Origin: Actinobacteria bacterium Ga0077541 | Lineage (GTDB): Bacteria > Actinomycetota > Thermoleophilia > Miltoncostaeales > Miltoncostaeaceae | Length of the DNA stretch: 43,772 nt | Reading direction: 5' to 3' | NCBI GenBank assembly: GCA_001464995.1 | Contig: LNEQ01000249.1 | Location: 1-43,772 of the forward strand | Part shown: positions 15,562 to 28,032 of the stretch, piece by piece | Layout of the letters: each line of letters begins with the position of its first letter | Position numbering within the stretch: the stretch's first letter is position 1 | Made by a program: the position numbers and the translations under genes | Notes under the pieces: generated by a model | What the model was told of the DNA's origin: nothing | What the model saw: only the letters and a program-made list of their open reading frames with translations | Database searches by the model: none

Positions 15562-16313
15562 CGTACTGCCTCGCGCTGCGCCTGGACGAGGGCCTGGTGT
15601 TCCTGGCCGACACGCGCACCAACGCCGGGGTCGACAACGTCAGCACCTACCGCAAGCTGCACGTCCTGCGGCCGGCGCCCGACCGCGTGTTCGTGCTCGA
15701 GTCGGCCGGCAACCTCGCCACCACCCAGGAGGTGCTCGACCGGATCCGGCTCGACCTGAGCGACCCCGGCCAGGGCGAGAGCCTCGCCACCGTCAGCCGG
15801 CTCTTCGAGGCGGCGCTCTACGTCGGGCGGGTGAGCCAGCAGGTCGCGGCACGCCACCGGGATGCGCTCCAGGCATCCGGCGCACACGGCAAGGCCACCT
15901 TCATCCTGGGCGGCCAGATCGCCGGGTCGCCGGCCGACATCCTGCTGGTCTACCCGGAGGGCAACTACATCCGCGCCTCCGACGACCGGCCCTTCCTGCA
16001 GATCGGCGAGAGCAAGTACGGCAAGTTCATGCTCGAGCTCGCCGTGACCGCGAACGCCGACCTGACGACCGCCACCAAGATCGCGCTCGGCTCGATGATG
16101 AGCACCGCCAAGGCGAACCTCTCGGTCGGCCCTCCCTACGACATCGGCGTCTACCGCAACGACTCGCTGGAGATCGAGGAGACCCGCATCCCGAGCGACT
16201 CGCCGGTGCTGGAGAGACTGCGCCTGCTCTGGGAGCGCCACCTCCTCGCCGCGATCGAGGAGCTGCCCGACTTCAGCGCCGAGGAGATGGTCGCGCCGGG
16301 CGCCTGGGACTGA
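15558..16313 (+). CDS. Anbu-type proteasome-like peptidase
   Basis: A 251-residue protein from GTG 15558, coupled to pgl by GTGA. It begins (M)TYCLALRLDEGLVFLADT and continues RTNAGVDNVSTYRKLHVL, which matches Anbu, the HslV/20S-beta-like self-compartmentalising family. The Thr right after the initiator would be the catalytic nucleophile. Later segments include KATFILGGQIAG and GESKYGKFML. Anbu proteins usually lie beside ATP-grasp, alpha-E and transglutaminase-like genes, and none is here. The substrates are unknown. The longer track ORF upstream is a shadow of pgl. Confidence 0.9.
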   Translation: MTYCLALRLDEGLVFLADTRTNAGVDNVSTYRKLHVLRPAPDRVFVLESAGNLATTQEVLDRIRLDLSDPGQGESLATVSRLFEAALYVGRVSQQVAARHRDALQASGAHGKATFILGGQIAGSPADILLVYPEGNYIRASDDRPFLQIGESKYGKFMLELAVTANADLTTATKIALGSMMSTAKANLSVGPPYDIGVYRNDSLEIEETRIPSDSPVLERLRLLWERHLLAAIEELPDFSAEEMVAPGAWD

Positions 16314-16319
16314 CAGGCG

Positions 16320-18145
<1,826 letters not shown>

Positions 18146-18149
<4 letters not shown>

Positions 18150-19033
18150 CCGCGTCCCCGGAACGCGCAGCTCTCCAGCCATCGCACCCAGGCCTCGAGG
18201 CCCCTGTCGTCGCGCCCGGCCGCCACGGCGAACGTGTGGAGCCCGGGCCGGGCCGCGCGCAGGGCGCGGAGGGCGTGCTCGGTGTCCATCTCCCCCGCCT
18301 CGTCGGCCCGGGTCGCGACCACGGCGGCCACGCCGTCGAGGCGGGTGGGCGGGAGACCGGGGAGCCCGGCTGCGCGGACCGCGACGGCTCGCAGGTCCTC
18401 GCCGATGTCGCCCACCGACTCGTCCGGCTCGTCGCGGTCATCGATGAGGATCAGCTGGGCACCGGCCAGGCGGTCGATGGCCGCGCGGAGGCCGATGCGC
18501 CGGTCGATCCCCGGCGCGTCGAGGCCGCGGCCGGCCGCGAGCGAGGCCACCTCGCCGGCCGCGGCGGCGTTGCCCTGCACGACGGCGGCGTCGACGCGGT
18601 CGAACAGGCCGAGGGTGCGGCGCAGAAGGGTCGAGATGCCGCAGCCGGCCGGCCCCGAGACGCGGATCACGATGGCTCGCGGATGACGCAGCCCGAGTCC
18701 GTGGTCGAGAGCCGCCCGCACCAGGGCACGCAGGTCGGAGCGCGTCAGCACTCCTGCCGGGCGGCCCTCGTCCCAGACGAGCACCGCCTCGGCCCCGCCG
18801 ATCAGCGCGTCGAGGGCGTCGGCGGCGTCGGCCGCCGCGTCGGTCTCGTGGACCCGGTCCGGCGCGAGCATCACCAGCGGGCCGTCGCCGGTGGCGATCC
18901 AGAGGCCGGTCAGCCGCCCCTCCTCGACGACCGGCAGGTGGCGGACGTGGCCCGTCTCCATCAGGCGGCGGACGTCGCCGGACCGCTCGCCGACGACGAT
19001 CGGCCTGCCGCTCATGATGTCGCCGACGCGCAC
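18146..19033 (-). CDS. CBS-domain protein fused to a degenerate HypB-like GTPase
   Basis: A 295-residue protein from GTG 19033. Residues ~1-120 form a CBS pair (MRVGDIMSGRPIVV, HLPVVEEGRLTGLW, GVLTRSDLRALVRAAL). Residues ~125-295 resemble the HypB/G3E GTPase fold, ending with LRALRAARPGLHTFAVAAGR and GLEAWVRWLES. The P-loop reads GPAGCGIST, with Ile where the Lys should be, and the HypB NTGxxCH-type metal residues are not seen, so it may bind but not hydrolyse nucleotide. Overlap with the P1B ATPase gene suggests a nucleotide- or metal-sensing partner of the pump (inference). Confidence 0.75.
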
Positions 19034-19148
19034 CGTTGCCTCCGTCCGACTGGGGGACCCCGGGCGGCCCGCGGGCGCTCCCGGGCACCGACCCTCGCAC
19101 GACGCCCCCGGCCCGGCATCCGTGAGGGCCCGCAGCCCCCCGCGGGGT

Positions 19149-20600
19149 TCACCCCAGGGATTCGAGCAGCCGCGCGTCCTCGGTGAGCTGGCGGATGATG
19201 AGCATGCGCGAGCGGACCCGCTCCCGGGCGGCCGCGCCGAGGGCGTCGGCCCGCGCGGGAGCGTCGAGCAGCCCCCTCAGGGCGCCGGCGAGCTCCGCGG
19301 GATCGGTCGGATCGCGCAGGAGGACGCCGTCGCGGCCGTCGTCGATCTGGTCGACGATCCCCCCGACGGCGCTCGCGACCACCGGCCGCCCCTTCCACAT
19401 GGCCTCGGCCACCGTCAGGCCGAAGCCCTCCTTGAGACTCTTCTGCACGACGACCGTCGCGTGGCGCTGGAGCGCGTTGACCATGGCGGCGTTCTCCTGG
19501 ACGTCGACGACGGGCAGCGAGGCGATCTGCACGTGGTGGCGGATCTCATGGGGAAGCGCGCGCCAGGCGGCCGTCAGCTCCGCGAGCACCTCCGGACCCT
19601 CGGGGTCGTCGGCGACGCCGGTGACCGAGGGCCCGGCCAGGACCAGCCGGGTCCCGTTCATCGGACCGAGACGTGCGAACCCCTGCATCACGCCCAGATG
19701 GTCCTTGAGGCGGTCCCAGCGCGAGACCTGCACGACCAGCGGCGTGTCCCAGCGGGGCGCCCGGCCGACATGGAGGATGTCGGCGCCGCGGTCGACGCGG
19801 CCGGGCGCGCCGTCCTCGCGGACGTAGACCGGCGGCTCGTCACCGGGGGGGCCCTCCACGAGCCCCGCGCGGGCGAGGATCGCCCGCGCGGCGGCGGGGG
19901 TCATGTCCTGGTTCTTGGGCGAGAAGGGGTCGATCGAGGGGGCGATGATGTGCACGGGGGCGCCCGAGCAGCAGTCGGGCACGTAGGCCGCACGCGAGAA
20001 CACCGTCGCGTCGGCCGCCCGGACGTACGGCGCGAGGAACTCCCAGCCGCGCACCACCCGCGGGTCGCGAAGGTCCTCGAACCCGATGTGACAGCGCCAC
20101 ACGAGCCGGGCGCCCCGGCGCCGGAGGAGCGGGATCAGCCCTGCCGTCTGGGGGTCGTGCAGCACCACCACGTCCCGGGGGCGCACGAGGGCCGACAGCT
20201 CGACGGCGTTGTCCCACATCACGTTCTCGTAGAGGGCCCGCTCGGCGGGGCCGAGGTCGCCGTCGTCGCCCGGATCGGCGTGGAGCAGATTGTGGATGCG
20301 CTTGGTGACCGTGAAGAACCCGGGCGTCCCCTGCACGACGATCCAGCGCAGGTCGGCGCCGCCGTCGCGGGCGTAGCCGATCAACGGTCCCATCATCTCG
20401 GCGACCCCGCCCCCACGTGCGGTGGAGTTGACGTGCCAGACGACCCGGCCGCGGAGTTGTTCCGCGGCCTCCCGCAGGGATGAGCGGCACCGCTCGAACT
20501 CGGCCGGATCGAGGACCTCGGCGAAGCGCGCGAGGGGCCGGCTCGGCACCCGCACCTCCACCGGGCGGAGCCCCCCGGGCATCCGGGCGTTCGCGATCAC
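19149..20600 (-). CDS. treT: TreT-like trehalose synthase (GT4 glycosyltransferase)
   Basis: A 483-residue protein from GTG 20600. The N-terminal Rossmann part (WHVNSTARGGGVAEMM, VVLHDPQTAGLIP, LVWRCHIGFEDL) and the C-terminal part (VVQVSRWDRLKDHLGVMQGF, QKSLKEGFGLTVAEAMWKGR) match retaining GT4 trehalose synthases of the TreT type. These join an NDP-glucose to glucose to form trehalose. The activity of some homologues differs (trehalose phosphorylase-like), so the donor is inferred. It stands alone, about 230 bp upstream of the ctpE stop, and no distinct promoter was found. Confidence 0.87.
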   Translation of the reverse strand: MIANARMPGGLRPVEVRVPSRPLARFAEVLDPAEFERCRSSLREAAEQLRGRVVWHVNSTARGGGVAEMMGPLIGYARDGGADLRWIVVQGTPGFFTVTKRIHNLLHADPGDDGDLGPAERALYENVMWDNAVELSALVRPRDVVVLHDPQTAGLIPLLRRRGARLVWRCHIGFEDLRDPRVVRGWEFLAPYVRAADATVFSRAAYVPDCCSGAPVHIIAPSIDPFSPKNQDMTPAAARAILARAGLVEGPPGDEPPVYVREDGAPGRVDRGADILHVGRAPRWDTPLVVQVSRWDRLKDHLGVMQGFARLGPMNGTRLVLAGPSVTGVADDPEGPEVLAELTAAWRALPHEIRHHVQIASLPVVDVQENAAMVNALQRHATVVVQKSLKEGFGLTVAEAMWKGRPVVASAVGGIVDQIDDGRDGVLLRDPTDPAELAGALRGLLDAPARADALGAAARERVRSRMLIIRQLTEDARLLESLG

Positions 20601-20832
20601 GGTGCGGCGCGCGGCGCCGGGTCCCGCCTGCTGGTCGTGGTCATCACCTCACGAGGGTGGGCCACCACCGGCCGCAGGTCAACGGCGGACGCCCCGGTCG
20701 CGCCTACGGGGAACCCGCGCGCGCCGGCCGGGGCCGCCGTTGCGCACGGCCCGACCGACCCCGGTGGACGAGCGGGTGCGCTGACCGGCCCCTACGGTGC
20801 TCCGGCGCGGCCGAGATGACCATCCGGGGTCC

Positions 20833-23217
20833 TCAGGCCTCCCCGGACTCGACCCGGGCGAGCCACGGGATCCGCCGGACGGCCGCCAGCGTCGCGACGC
20901 CGGCCGCGAGGCAGGCGGCGACCACCGCCCACGTCGCCGGCGCGGGCTCGACGACGGCGAACCAGTCGCGCAACCAGGGCACCTGGATCCCCAGCACCAG
21001 CGCCGCGCCGAACGACGCGCACATCGCCACCACCCAGCGCCGCACGCGGCGTCCCTCCGGGCCGCGCTCGACCTCGAGCACGATGGCCAGGCCCATCCCC
21101 GTCGTCGCGAGGACGGCGGCGGTGCGCCCCTCGGCGATGCCCGCGTCGAGGGGCCCACGCACCAGCAGGTAGGCCGAGATCGTCGTGAGCGCACTGACGA
21201 CGCCGGCCGGCACGACGAAGGCGAGCAGGCCCCGGATGAAGCCCTCGCGGCGTACCGGCCCCTCCGATGGCGAGAGCGCCAGGAAGAAGGCGGGCACCCC
21301 GATCGTCAGCGTCGAGGCGACCGTGATCTGACGCGGCAGGAAGGGGTAGGCGATCGGCGCCATGCCGAGCGTCGCCAGGATCACGGCGGAGTAGACCGTC
21401 TTGGCCACGAAGAGCTTCGCGACGCGGTGGGTGTTGCGGATGATCCGGCGCCCCTCCTCGACCGCCCGCGGCACGGTGGCGAAGGAGCTGGTCAGCAGGA
21501 TCAGGTCGGCGACCCCCTTGGCCATCTGGCTGCCGTTCCCCATCGCGATCCCGAGGCGCGCCTCCTTCAGTGCGAGGACGTCGTTGACGCCGTCGCCGGT
21601 CATCGCCACGTAGCGGCCGCCGCGGGTCATCGCCCGCACGAGGTCGCGCTTCTGCTCGGGCGTGATGCGCCCGTAGACGACGCCCTCGGCGACGACGGCG
21701 TCGAGGCCCTCCTCGTCGGCGGGCAGGTCGGCCCCGCTCACCACCGCCCCGGCGCCCGGCACGCCGACCGCCTCCGCGACGGCGCCGACGGTGACGGGGT
21801 CGTCGCCGGAGATGACCCGGGTCGCGACCCCCTCGCGGGTGAGGTAGGCGATGGTGTCCGGCGCCTCCTCGCGCACGGCCTCGCTGAGCAGCACCAGCCC
21901 CAGGGGGCGCATGCCCACCGGCAGGTCCTCGCCCACCAGGGGCGCGGGCCCGCCCGCGAGGAGCACGACCCGCCTGCCGCGCGCGGCGTGCCGGGCGACC
22001 CGGGCGCGCAGATCCCCGCCGACGGGGACCCCCGCCCGCGCGAGCACGTCCGGGCCGCCGAGGACCAGGGTGCCCCGCCCGGCGAGGGTGGCGCCGCTCC
22101 ACTTGCGGGCGGACGAGAAGGGCACCTCGGCCTCCACCACCCCCGGCGCGCCGGGGGTGGCCTCGGCGATCGCCGCCATCGTCGCGTTGCGGGCCCCGGC
22201 GCTCGCGGCGAGCGCCCCGAGGTCGGCCCGCAGGGCGGCCTCGTCGCGGCCATCGACCGCTTCGAGCCCGCTCATGCGGATGCGGTTCTCGGTGAGCGTG
22301 CCCGTCTTGTCGAGGCAGAGGGTGTCGACCGAGGCGAGGCTCTCGACGGCGTTCAGGCGCTGCGCCAGCGTGCCGAGGCGCGCGAGGCGGACGGCAGCGA
22401 CCGCGAAGGTCAGGCTCGTCAGGAGCACCAGCCCCTCGGGGACGAGCGGCACGAGGCCCGCCACCACGGTGGCAGCGCTCTCCTCCACCCCGGCGCCGCG
22501 GATCATCAGCGAGGTGATCAGGAGCGCGGCCAGCGGCACCATCGCCGCCACGGTGATCCGCAGGATGCGGTTGATGTCGGCCTGGAGCGGGCTGAGCGGC
22601 GACCCGGTGCCGCGGGCCTCCGCGGCGAGACGCTCGGCGAAGCTCTCCGCGCCCACGGCGTCGACCCGGTAGTCGCCCGAGCCCGCGAGGCAGTAGGCAC
22701 CTGAGAGCACCGGCGCACCGGGCTCCTTGGCCACCGCCTCGCTCTCGCCGGTGAGGATCGACTCGTCGAGCGTCAGCCCGCGCGCCGCGACCACCTCGCC
22801 GTCGGCCACGATCTGATCTCCGGGCTCGACCCGGACGACGTCACCCGGCACCACGCCCTCGACCGGCAGCTCGACGCGGACGCCGTCGCGCCAGACGCGC
22901 GCACGTGGCGCCACCAGCAGCGCCAGGCGGTCGAGCACGCGCTTGGCCCGCACCTCCTGGACGATCCCGATCAGGGTGTTGGCGACGATCACCCCGCCGA
23001 AGAGGGCGTCCTTCGGATCGCCGAGGGCCAGCGTCAGCACCAGCAGCGCGCCGAGCACCAGGTTGAAGAGCGTCAGCGTGTTCGTCGCGACGATCTCGGC
23101 ATAGCCGCGACTGCCCCGGGGGCGCGGCCCCGGGGGCCGCGCGGCCAGCCTGGCGGACGCCTCCGCCGACGTGAGCCCGGAGGGCTCCGGCGGGGGCTCC
23201 GCCCCGTCGACGGTCAG
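20833..23217 (-). CDS. CtpE-like Ca2+-type P-type ATPase
   Basis: About 794 residues if translation starts at CTG 23217, which overlaps the xfp stop as CTGA. The conserved N-terminus ([20 protein letters not shown]) lies in frame after this codon with no ATG/GTG/TTG until inside the first membrane helix. The actuator loop [17 protein letters not shown], membrane motif [26 protein letters not shown] and [14 protein letters not shown] match actinobacterial CtpE, a calcium importer in mycobacteria. The length agrees. It is the third gene of ackA-xfp-ctpE. The 1074-residue track ORF upstream of 23217 is a shadow of xfp. Confidence 0.9.
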   Translation of the reverse strand: MTVDGAEPPPEPSGLTSAEASARLAARPPGPRPRGSRGYAEIVATNTLTLFNLVLGALLVLTLALGDPKDALFGGVIVANTLIGIVQEVRAKRVLDRLALLVAPRARVWRDGVRVELPVEGVVPGDVVRVEPGDQIVADGEVVAARGLTLDESILTGESEAVAKEPGAPVLSGAYCLAGSGDYRVDAVGAESFAERLAAEARGTGSPLSPLQADINRILRITVAAMVPLAALLITSLMIRGAGVEESAATVVAGLVPLVPEGLVLLTSLTFAVAAVRLARLGTLAQRLNAVESLASVDTLCLDKTGTLTENRIRMSGLEAVDGRDEAALRADLGALAASAGARNATMAAIAEATPGAPGVVEAEVPFSSARKWSGATLAGRGTLVLGGPDVLARAGVPVGGDLRARVARHAARGRRVVLLAGGPAPLVGEDLPVGMRPLGLVLLSEAVREEAPDTIAYLTREGVATRVISGDDPVTVGAVAEAVGVPGAGAVVSGADLPADEEGLDAVVAEGVVYGRITPEQKRDLVRAMTRGGRYVAMTGDGVNDVLALKEARLGIAMGNGSQMAKGVADLILLTSSFATVPRAVEEGRRIIRNTHRVAKLFVAKTVYSAVILATLGMAPIAYPFLPRQITVASTLTIGVPAFFLALSPSEGPVRREGFIRGLLAFVVPAGVVSALTTISAYLLVRGPLDAGIAEGRTAAVLATTGMGLAIVLEVERGPEGRRVRRWVVAMCASFGAALVLGIQVPWLRDWFAVVEPAPATWAVVAACLAAGVATLAAVRRIPWLARVESGEA

Positions 23218-25592
23218 CTCTCCCGCCCCCAGCGCCAGTCGGCGACGACGGGGTGGTCCTCTCCGGTCTCGCGGGTGTGGGCGCGCAGCCGCAGGCGCTG
23301 ATCGACCATGTGCTGGCGCAGCGTCGCCTCTCTCTCCGCCAGCCCCGGCACCCGGTCGATCACGTCCATCACCAGGTGGTACCGGTCGAGGTCGTTGAGC
23401 ATCAGCATGTCGAACGGCGTGGTGGTGGTGCCCTCCTCCTTGTAGCCGCGGACGTGGATGTTCTCGTGTCCGTTGCGCCGGTAGGTGAGCCGGTGGATCA
23501 GGAACGGGTAGCCGTGGAAGGCGAAGATCACCGGGCGCGTGGTGGTGAAGAGCGCGTCGAAGTCGCGGTCGCCGAGCCCGTGCGGGTGCTCGTCGCGCGG
23601 CTGCAGGCGCATGAGATCGACGACGTTGACGAAGCGGATGCGCAGGTCGGGCAGCTCGCGCCGCAGGATGTCGACCGCCGCCAGGGCCTCGATGGTCGGG
23701 ACGTCGCCGGCGCAGGCGATCACGACGTCCGGGTTCGCGCCGCGGTCGCTGCTGGCCCACTCCCAGATGCCGATGCCGCGCGTGCAGTGCTCGACCGCCT
23801 CCTCCATGCCCAGCCACTGCGGCGAGGGCTGCTTGCCCGCGACGATCACGTTGACGTAGTCGCGCGTGCGCAGGCAGTGGTCGGCCACCGACAGGAGGCA
23901 GTTCGCGTCCGGCGGCAGGTAGACGCGCACGATCTCGGACTTCTTGTTGACCACGTGGTCGATGAAGCCGGGGTCCTGGTGCGAGAAGCCGTTGTGGTCC
24001 TGGCGCCAGACGTGCGAGGTGAGCAGGTAGTTCAGCGAGGGGATCGGGCGCCGCCACGGGATCTCACGCGACACCTTCAGCCACTTGGCGTGCTGGTTGA
24101 ACATCGCGTCGATGATGTGGATGAACGCCTCGTAGCAGCTGAACAGGCCGTGGCGACCCGTGAGCAGGTAGCCCTCGAGCCAGCCCTGGCACAGGTGCTC
24201 GCTGAGCACCTCCATGACGCGGCCGTCGGTGGACAGGTGCTCGTCGGTCGGCAGCTGCTCGGCCTCCCACGTGCGGTTGGTGACGTCGAAGACGTCTCCG
24301 AGGCGGTTGGACGCCGTCTCGTCGGGGCCGAAGATGCGCAGGTTGCGATACTCCGCGTTGGCCCGCAGCGCGTCGGCCAGCAGCCGGCCGAGCACCCTGG
24401 TGGCCTCGGCGTCGACCGCCCCGGGCGACGGCACGTCCACCCCGAGCGTCCGGAAGTCGGGCAGGGTCAGGGGACGCGTCAGCTCGCCGCCGTTCGCGTG
24501 CGGGCTCGCGCTCATGCGCCGGTGGCCGCGGGGCGACAGCCCGGCGATCTCGGGCACGAGCGCGCCGTCGACGTCGAACAGCTCCTCCGGACGGTACGAG
24601 CGCAGCCACTCCTCGAGCTGGGCCAGGTGCTCCGGGCGCGTGGCCAGAGAGGACAGCGGCACCTGGTGCGAGCGCCAGCTCGCCTCGGTGGGCTTGCCAT
24701 CGACCTCCTCCGGCCCGGTCCAGCCCTTCGGCGACCGCAGGACGATCATCGGCCACAGGGGGCGCTCGCGGACGCCCCCCTCGCGGGCCGCGGCCTGGAT
24801 CCGGCCGATCTCGTCGAGGGCGTCGTCGAGGGCCGCGGCCATCGCGAGGTGCATCGGCTCGTGCGCGCTGCCCTCGACGAAGATCGGCCGGTGGCCGTAT
24901 CCGCGCATCAGGTCCGCCAGCTCCGTCCGCGGGATCCGCGCGAGGAAGGTGGGCCCGGCGATCTTGTAGCCGTTGAGGTGGAGGATCGGCAGCACCGCCC
25001 CGTCGCCGACGGGGTCGAGGAACTTGTTGGAGTGCCAGCTCGCGGCGAGCGGACCGGTCTCGGCCTCGCCGTCGCCGACGACGCAGCAGACCACCAGGTC
25101 CGGGTTGTCGAACGCGGCCCCGTACGCGTGGGCCAGCGCGTAGCCGAGCTCGCCGCCCTCGTGGATGGAGCCGGGCGTCTCGGGCGCCACGTGGCTCGGG
25201 ATGCCGCCGGGGAAGGAGAACTGGCGGAAGAGCCGCCGAAGGCCCTCGGCATCGCGCCCGATCTCGGGGTAGACCTCCGAGTAGGTCCCCTCGAGATAGG
25301 CGTTCGCCACCAGGGCCGGGCCGCCGTGCCCGGGACCCGTGACGTAGAGCGCCTCGAGGTCGCGGGCCACGATGGCGCGGTTCATGTGGGCGTAGATGAA
25401 GCTGAGGCCCGGCGACGTGCCCCAGTGGCCGAGGAGGCGCGGCTTGACGTGCTCGATGCGCAGGGGCTCGCGCAGGAGGGGGTTGTCGAGGAGGTAGATC
25501 TGCCCCACCGACAGGTAGTTGGCCGCGCGCCACCAGGCGTCGATGCGGGCGACCTCCTGGTCGGTGAGGGGCACGGAGGCGGTCGGGGTCAC
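23214..25592 (-). CDS. xfp: Phosphoketolase (xylulose-5-P/fructose-6-P)
   Basis: A 792-residue protein from GTG 25592, coupled to ackA by GTGA. It opens with [20 protein letters not shown] and has [59 protein letters not shown] and the thiamine-diphosphate motif [20 protein letters not shown]. The C-terminal part ends [13 protein letters not shown]. It splits xylulose-5-P (or fructose-6-P) with phosphate into acetyl-P and a triose (or tetrose) phosphate. The adjacent ackA converts acetyl-P to acetate and ATP. Dual substrate use is known in the family but unproven here. Confidence 0.96.
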   Translation of the reverse strand: MTPTASVPLTDQEVARIDAWWRAANYLSVGQIYLLDNPLLREPLRIEHVKPRLLGHWGTSPGLSFIYAHMNRAIVARDLEALYVTGPGHGGPALVANAYLEGTYSEVYPEIGRDAEGLRRLFRQFSFPGGIPSHVAPETPGSIHEGGELGYALAHAYGAAFDNPDLVVCCVVGDGEAETGPLAASWHSNKFLDPVGDGAVLPILHLNGYKIAGPTFLARIPRTELADLMRGYGHRPIFVEGSAHEPMHLAMAAALDDALDEIGRIQAAAREGGVRERPLWPMIVLRSPKGWTGPEEVDGKPTEASWRSHQVPLSSLATRPEHLAQLEEWLRSYRPEELFDVDGALVPEIAGLSPRGHRRMSASPHANGGELTRPLTLPDFRTLGVDVPSPGAVDAEATRVLGRLLADALRANAEYRNLRIFGPDETASNRLGDVFDVTNRTWEAEQLPTDEHLSTDGRVMEVLSEHLCQGWLEGYLLTGRHGLFSCYEAFIHIIDAMFNQHAKWLKVSREIPWRRPIPSLNYLLTSHVWRQDHNGFSHQDPGFIDHVVNKKSEIVRVYLPPDANCLLSVADHCLRTRDYVNVIVAGKQPSPQWLGMEEAVEHCTRGIGIWEWASSDRGANPDVVIACAGDVPTIEALAAVDILRRELPDLRIRFVNVVDLMRLQPRDEHPHGLGDRDFDALFTTTRPVIFAFHGYPFLIHRLTYRRNGHENIHVRGYKEEGTTTTPFDMLMLNDLDRYHLVMDVIDRVPGLAEREATLRQHMVDQRLRLRAHTRETGEDHPVVADWRWGRES

Positions 25593-26686
25593 GGCGCCAC
25601 CTCCCGGGCGGCGGCGGACGCGACCGCGCGGCGCGTGGCGCGCGCGATGGCCAGCTCCTCGCGCGCGTGCACCACCAGGGTGCGGACGGGGGCCTCGGAC
25701 GCCGAGACGTCGGCATCGCCCCGGGCGGCGGCGTTGCCCGCCGGATCGACCGCGAGCCCGAGGAAGGCGAGCCTGCGGGCGGCCTCCGCCCGCACCCGGG
25801 CCGAGCCCTCCCCGACGCCGCCGGTGAAGACGACCGCATCGAGGCCGCCGAGCGCCGCCGTCATACCGGCGATGCCGGCGGCCAGGCGGTGGTCGTGCAC
25901 CGCCAGCGCCAGCCGCGCGCGCGGATCGCCCGCCTCGGCCCTCCGCTCGGCCTCGCGCATGTCCGCCGTTCCCGCCAGCGCCGTCAGGCCGCTCTGCTCG
26001 CTCAGCATCCGCCTCACCTCCCGTGGGTCCATACCGCCGTGCAGGATCAGATGCAGGGGCACGTCCGGGTCGATGGTGCCCGCGCGCGTCGCCATCATCA
26101 GCCCCTCGAGGGGGCTGAACCCCATAGTTGTATCCACCGAGCGCCCTCCTGAAACCGCGGTCGCCGACGCCCCCCCGCCGAGATGGCAGACCACGAGCCG
26201 CAGGTCGGCGGGCGCGCGGGAGAGCATTCCCGCGGCCCGCTCCACCGCCCACTCCACCGAGAGGCCGTGGAAGCCGTTGCGACGAACCCCGTGGGACGTG
26301 CGCCACTCCTCCGGCACCGGGTAGACGGCCGCCTCGTCCGGCATCCCCGCATGGAAGGCCGTGTCGAAGACCGCGACCTGCGGGACGCCGGGGAACCGCT
26401 CCCGGGCGCTCCCGATCCACCGCAGAGCCGGCACGTTGTGCAACGGCGCCACCGCGCTCTGGCGCTCGAGGGCCTCCGTGACCCGGTCGTCGATCACCAC
26501 CGGCTCTGTGAACCCCTCGCCGCCGTAGACCACGCGGTGACCGACGGCGGCGAGGTCCGCCGGCGCGTCGTCGAGGCCGTCGATGGCCGTCGCCCCGCCG
26601 TCGTCCCCCACCACGCGCAGCTTCACGCCGGTCGAGCCGGCGTTGACGATCAGCACCGGCCCCGTGAGTGCGTCGCGATCTGCCAC
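25589..26686 (-). CDS. ackA: Acetate kinase
   Basis: A 365-residue protein from GTG 26686. The N-terminal phosphate motif is NAGSTGVKL (usually NAGSSSLK), followed by [44 protein letters not shown] and [12 protein letters not shown] of the ASKHA fold. It interconverts acetyl-P plus ADP and acetate plus ATP. It leads the operon with xfp, forming a phosphoketolase-acetate kinase shunt. No pta gene is present. Slightly divergent signature residues could reflect specificity but do not remove catalytic ones that I can see. The upstream part of the track ORF is a shadow of the FAD gene. Confidence 0.93.
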   Translation of the reverse strand: MADRDALTGPVLIVNAGSTGVKLRVVGDDGGATAIDGLDDAPADLAAVGHRVVYGGEGFTEPVVIDDRVTEALERQSAVAPLHNVPALRWIGSARERFPGVPQVAVFDTAFHAGMPDEAAVYPVPEEWRTSHGVRRNGFHGLSVEWAVERAAGMLSRAPADLRLVVCHLGGGASATAVSGGRSVDTTMGFSPLEGLMMATRAGTIDPDVPLHLILHGGMDPREVRRMLSEQSGLTALAGTADMREAERRAEAGDPRARLALAVHDHRLAAGIAGMTAALGGLDAVVFTGGVGEGSARVRAEAARRLAFLGLAVDPAGNAAARGDADVSASEAPVRTLVVHAREELAIARATRRAVASAAAREVAP

Positions 26687-26816
26687 GACATGAGCTTGGC
26701 CTGCCCCGGCGGCAGGGGCAATGGCGAGGTCCGTCACATAGGTGCGGGGGAACCGCAACACTCGGTCGAGACTCCCCGGATGTCGCGGCGGGCGGGCGCG
26801 TCGCACCATCCCGGGA

Positions 26817-27998
26817 GTGCAGGGGACCTCATCATCCGCGCAGGCCCAGGTCGTGATCGCCGGAGCCGGGATGGCCGGGATCGAGGCCGCCCTCGCGCTC
26901 CGCGAGTTCGCCGGGTCACGGGCCGCCGTGACGGTCGTCGACCCCGGGCGCCGCTTCGCGATCCCCGCGAGCGCGGCGGGGAGCGCGTTCGGCATCGCTC
27001 CGCCGGTCGACGTCGCGATGTCGCGGGTGGTCGGGCGGGCGGGCGGTGCGCTCCGCCGCTCGCACCTGGTCTGCGTCGACCCCCAGCGGCGCCTGGTGAT
27101 GCTCGCCGGCGGCGAGCTGCTGCGCTTCGACCACCTGGTCGTCGCCGTGGGGCCGCGCCAGGTGCCGCAGATCCCCGAGGCCCTCACCTTCCGCGGCCAC
27201 GCCGACGTGCCGGAGCTGCGGGCGATGGTGGACGGCATGGTCAAGCACGCCGAGCGCGGCGGCGACACCGACCTGGTGGTCGCCATCCCCAAGGACTGCG
27301 GATGGCCGCTGGCGGGCTACGAGATCGCGCTGATGACCCGCGAGCACGTGCTCGCGTCGGGGCTCGGCGAGGCCTGCCACGTGACGGTCGTCACGGCGGA
27401 GGACGTGCCCCTCGGCGCCTTCGGCCCGACGGCCGGGGAGACCGTGGTCGGCAAGCTGCGCAAGACCGGCATCGACATCGTCACCGGCACCTCGGTGAAG
27501 CGATTCCGGTGGGGGCGGCTCGAGATGGGCGACGGCTCCTCGCGCGGCGCCGACCGGGTCGTGGCCCTGCCGGTGGCCCGGGGCCCGGCGCTCTGCGGGC
27601 TGCCCCGGGACGCGGCGGGGTTCGTGCTCTGCGAGTCGGACGGGACGGTCCCGGAGGCCCCGGGCGTGCGCGTCATCGGCGACGCGGGCGCGTTCGCCGT
27701 CAAGCGCGGGGGCGTCGCCTGCCAGCAGGCCGACTCCGCGGCGGCCTCCATCGCACGCGACCTCGGCTCCGACGCCGAGGAGGTCCCCTTCATGCCCGCC
27801 ATGCCCGAGTGGGTCTGGGACGGCGCCGACGGATGGCTGTCGCGCGACGGAGAGCGGGTGCTGCCCGGAGACCAGGACCCGTCGCGCTGGTGGCCCGTGC
27901 CGAAGACGACGGGACGGTTCCTGGCGCCCTTCCTCCATGAGATCGCGCGCGCGCCCACGCCCGCGGCGCCGGCCGAGGCGGACATGCTCCGGTCGTGA
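26817..27998 (+). CDS. FAD-dependent NAD(P)/quinone oxidoreductase (SQR/NDH-2-like)
   Basis: About 393 residues from GTG 26817; an upstream GTG at 26742 is possible. The first FAD-binding Rossmann motif ([20 protein letters not shown]) and the second ([20 protein letters not shown]) frame a two-dinucleotide-binding-domain flavoprotein. Middle sequence [20 protein letters not shown] and the order of motifs resemble sulfide:quinone reductase or NDH-2 relatives. I cannot identify redox-active cysteine pairs with certainty, so the substrate is open. It is divergent from ackA and ends against a hairpin shared with a convergent cyclase gene. Confidence 0.8.
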   Translation: MQGTSSSAQAQVVIAGAGMAGIEAALALREFAGSRAAVTVVDPGRRFAIPASAAGSAFGIAPPVDVAMSRVVGRAGGALRRSHLVCVDPQRRLVMLAGGELLRFDHLVVAVGPRQVPQIPEALTFRGHADVPELRAMVDGMVKHAERGGDTDLVVAIPKDCGWPLAGYEIALMTREHVLASGLGEACHVTVVTAEDVPLGAFGPTAGETVVGKLRKTGIDIVTGTSVKRFRWGRLEMGDGSSRGADRVVALPVARGPALCGLPRDAAGFVLCESDGTVPEAPGVRVIGDAGAFAVKRGGVACQQADSAAASIARDLGSDAEEVPFMPAMPEWVWDGADGWLSRDGERVLPGDQDPSRWWPVPKTTGRFLAPFLHEIARAPTPAAPAEADMLRS

Positions 27999-28011
27999 GA
28001 GGCGCCGGGCC

Positions 28012-28032
28012 GCCGGCTCAGGCTCAGCCGGC
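28012..28032. terminator. Hairpin between converging genes
   Basis: GCCGGCT and AGCCGGC form a perfect 7-bp stem around CAGGCTC, overlapping the cyclase stop codon. Its GGCTCAG core resembles the ends of the long-hairpin repeat. There is no T-tract. Confidence 0.4.

Noticed and set aside
20601-20832. Small gene in the 230-bp gap between treT and ctpE
   Set aside because: Short ORFs here have no ribosome-binding site and shadow-like composition; I see no clear feature.
23253-26324. 1023-residue plus-strand ORF
   Set aside because: It is antisense to xfp and ackA, which are unmistakable, and its own sequence has no recognisable motif.
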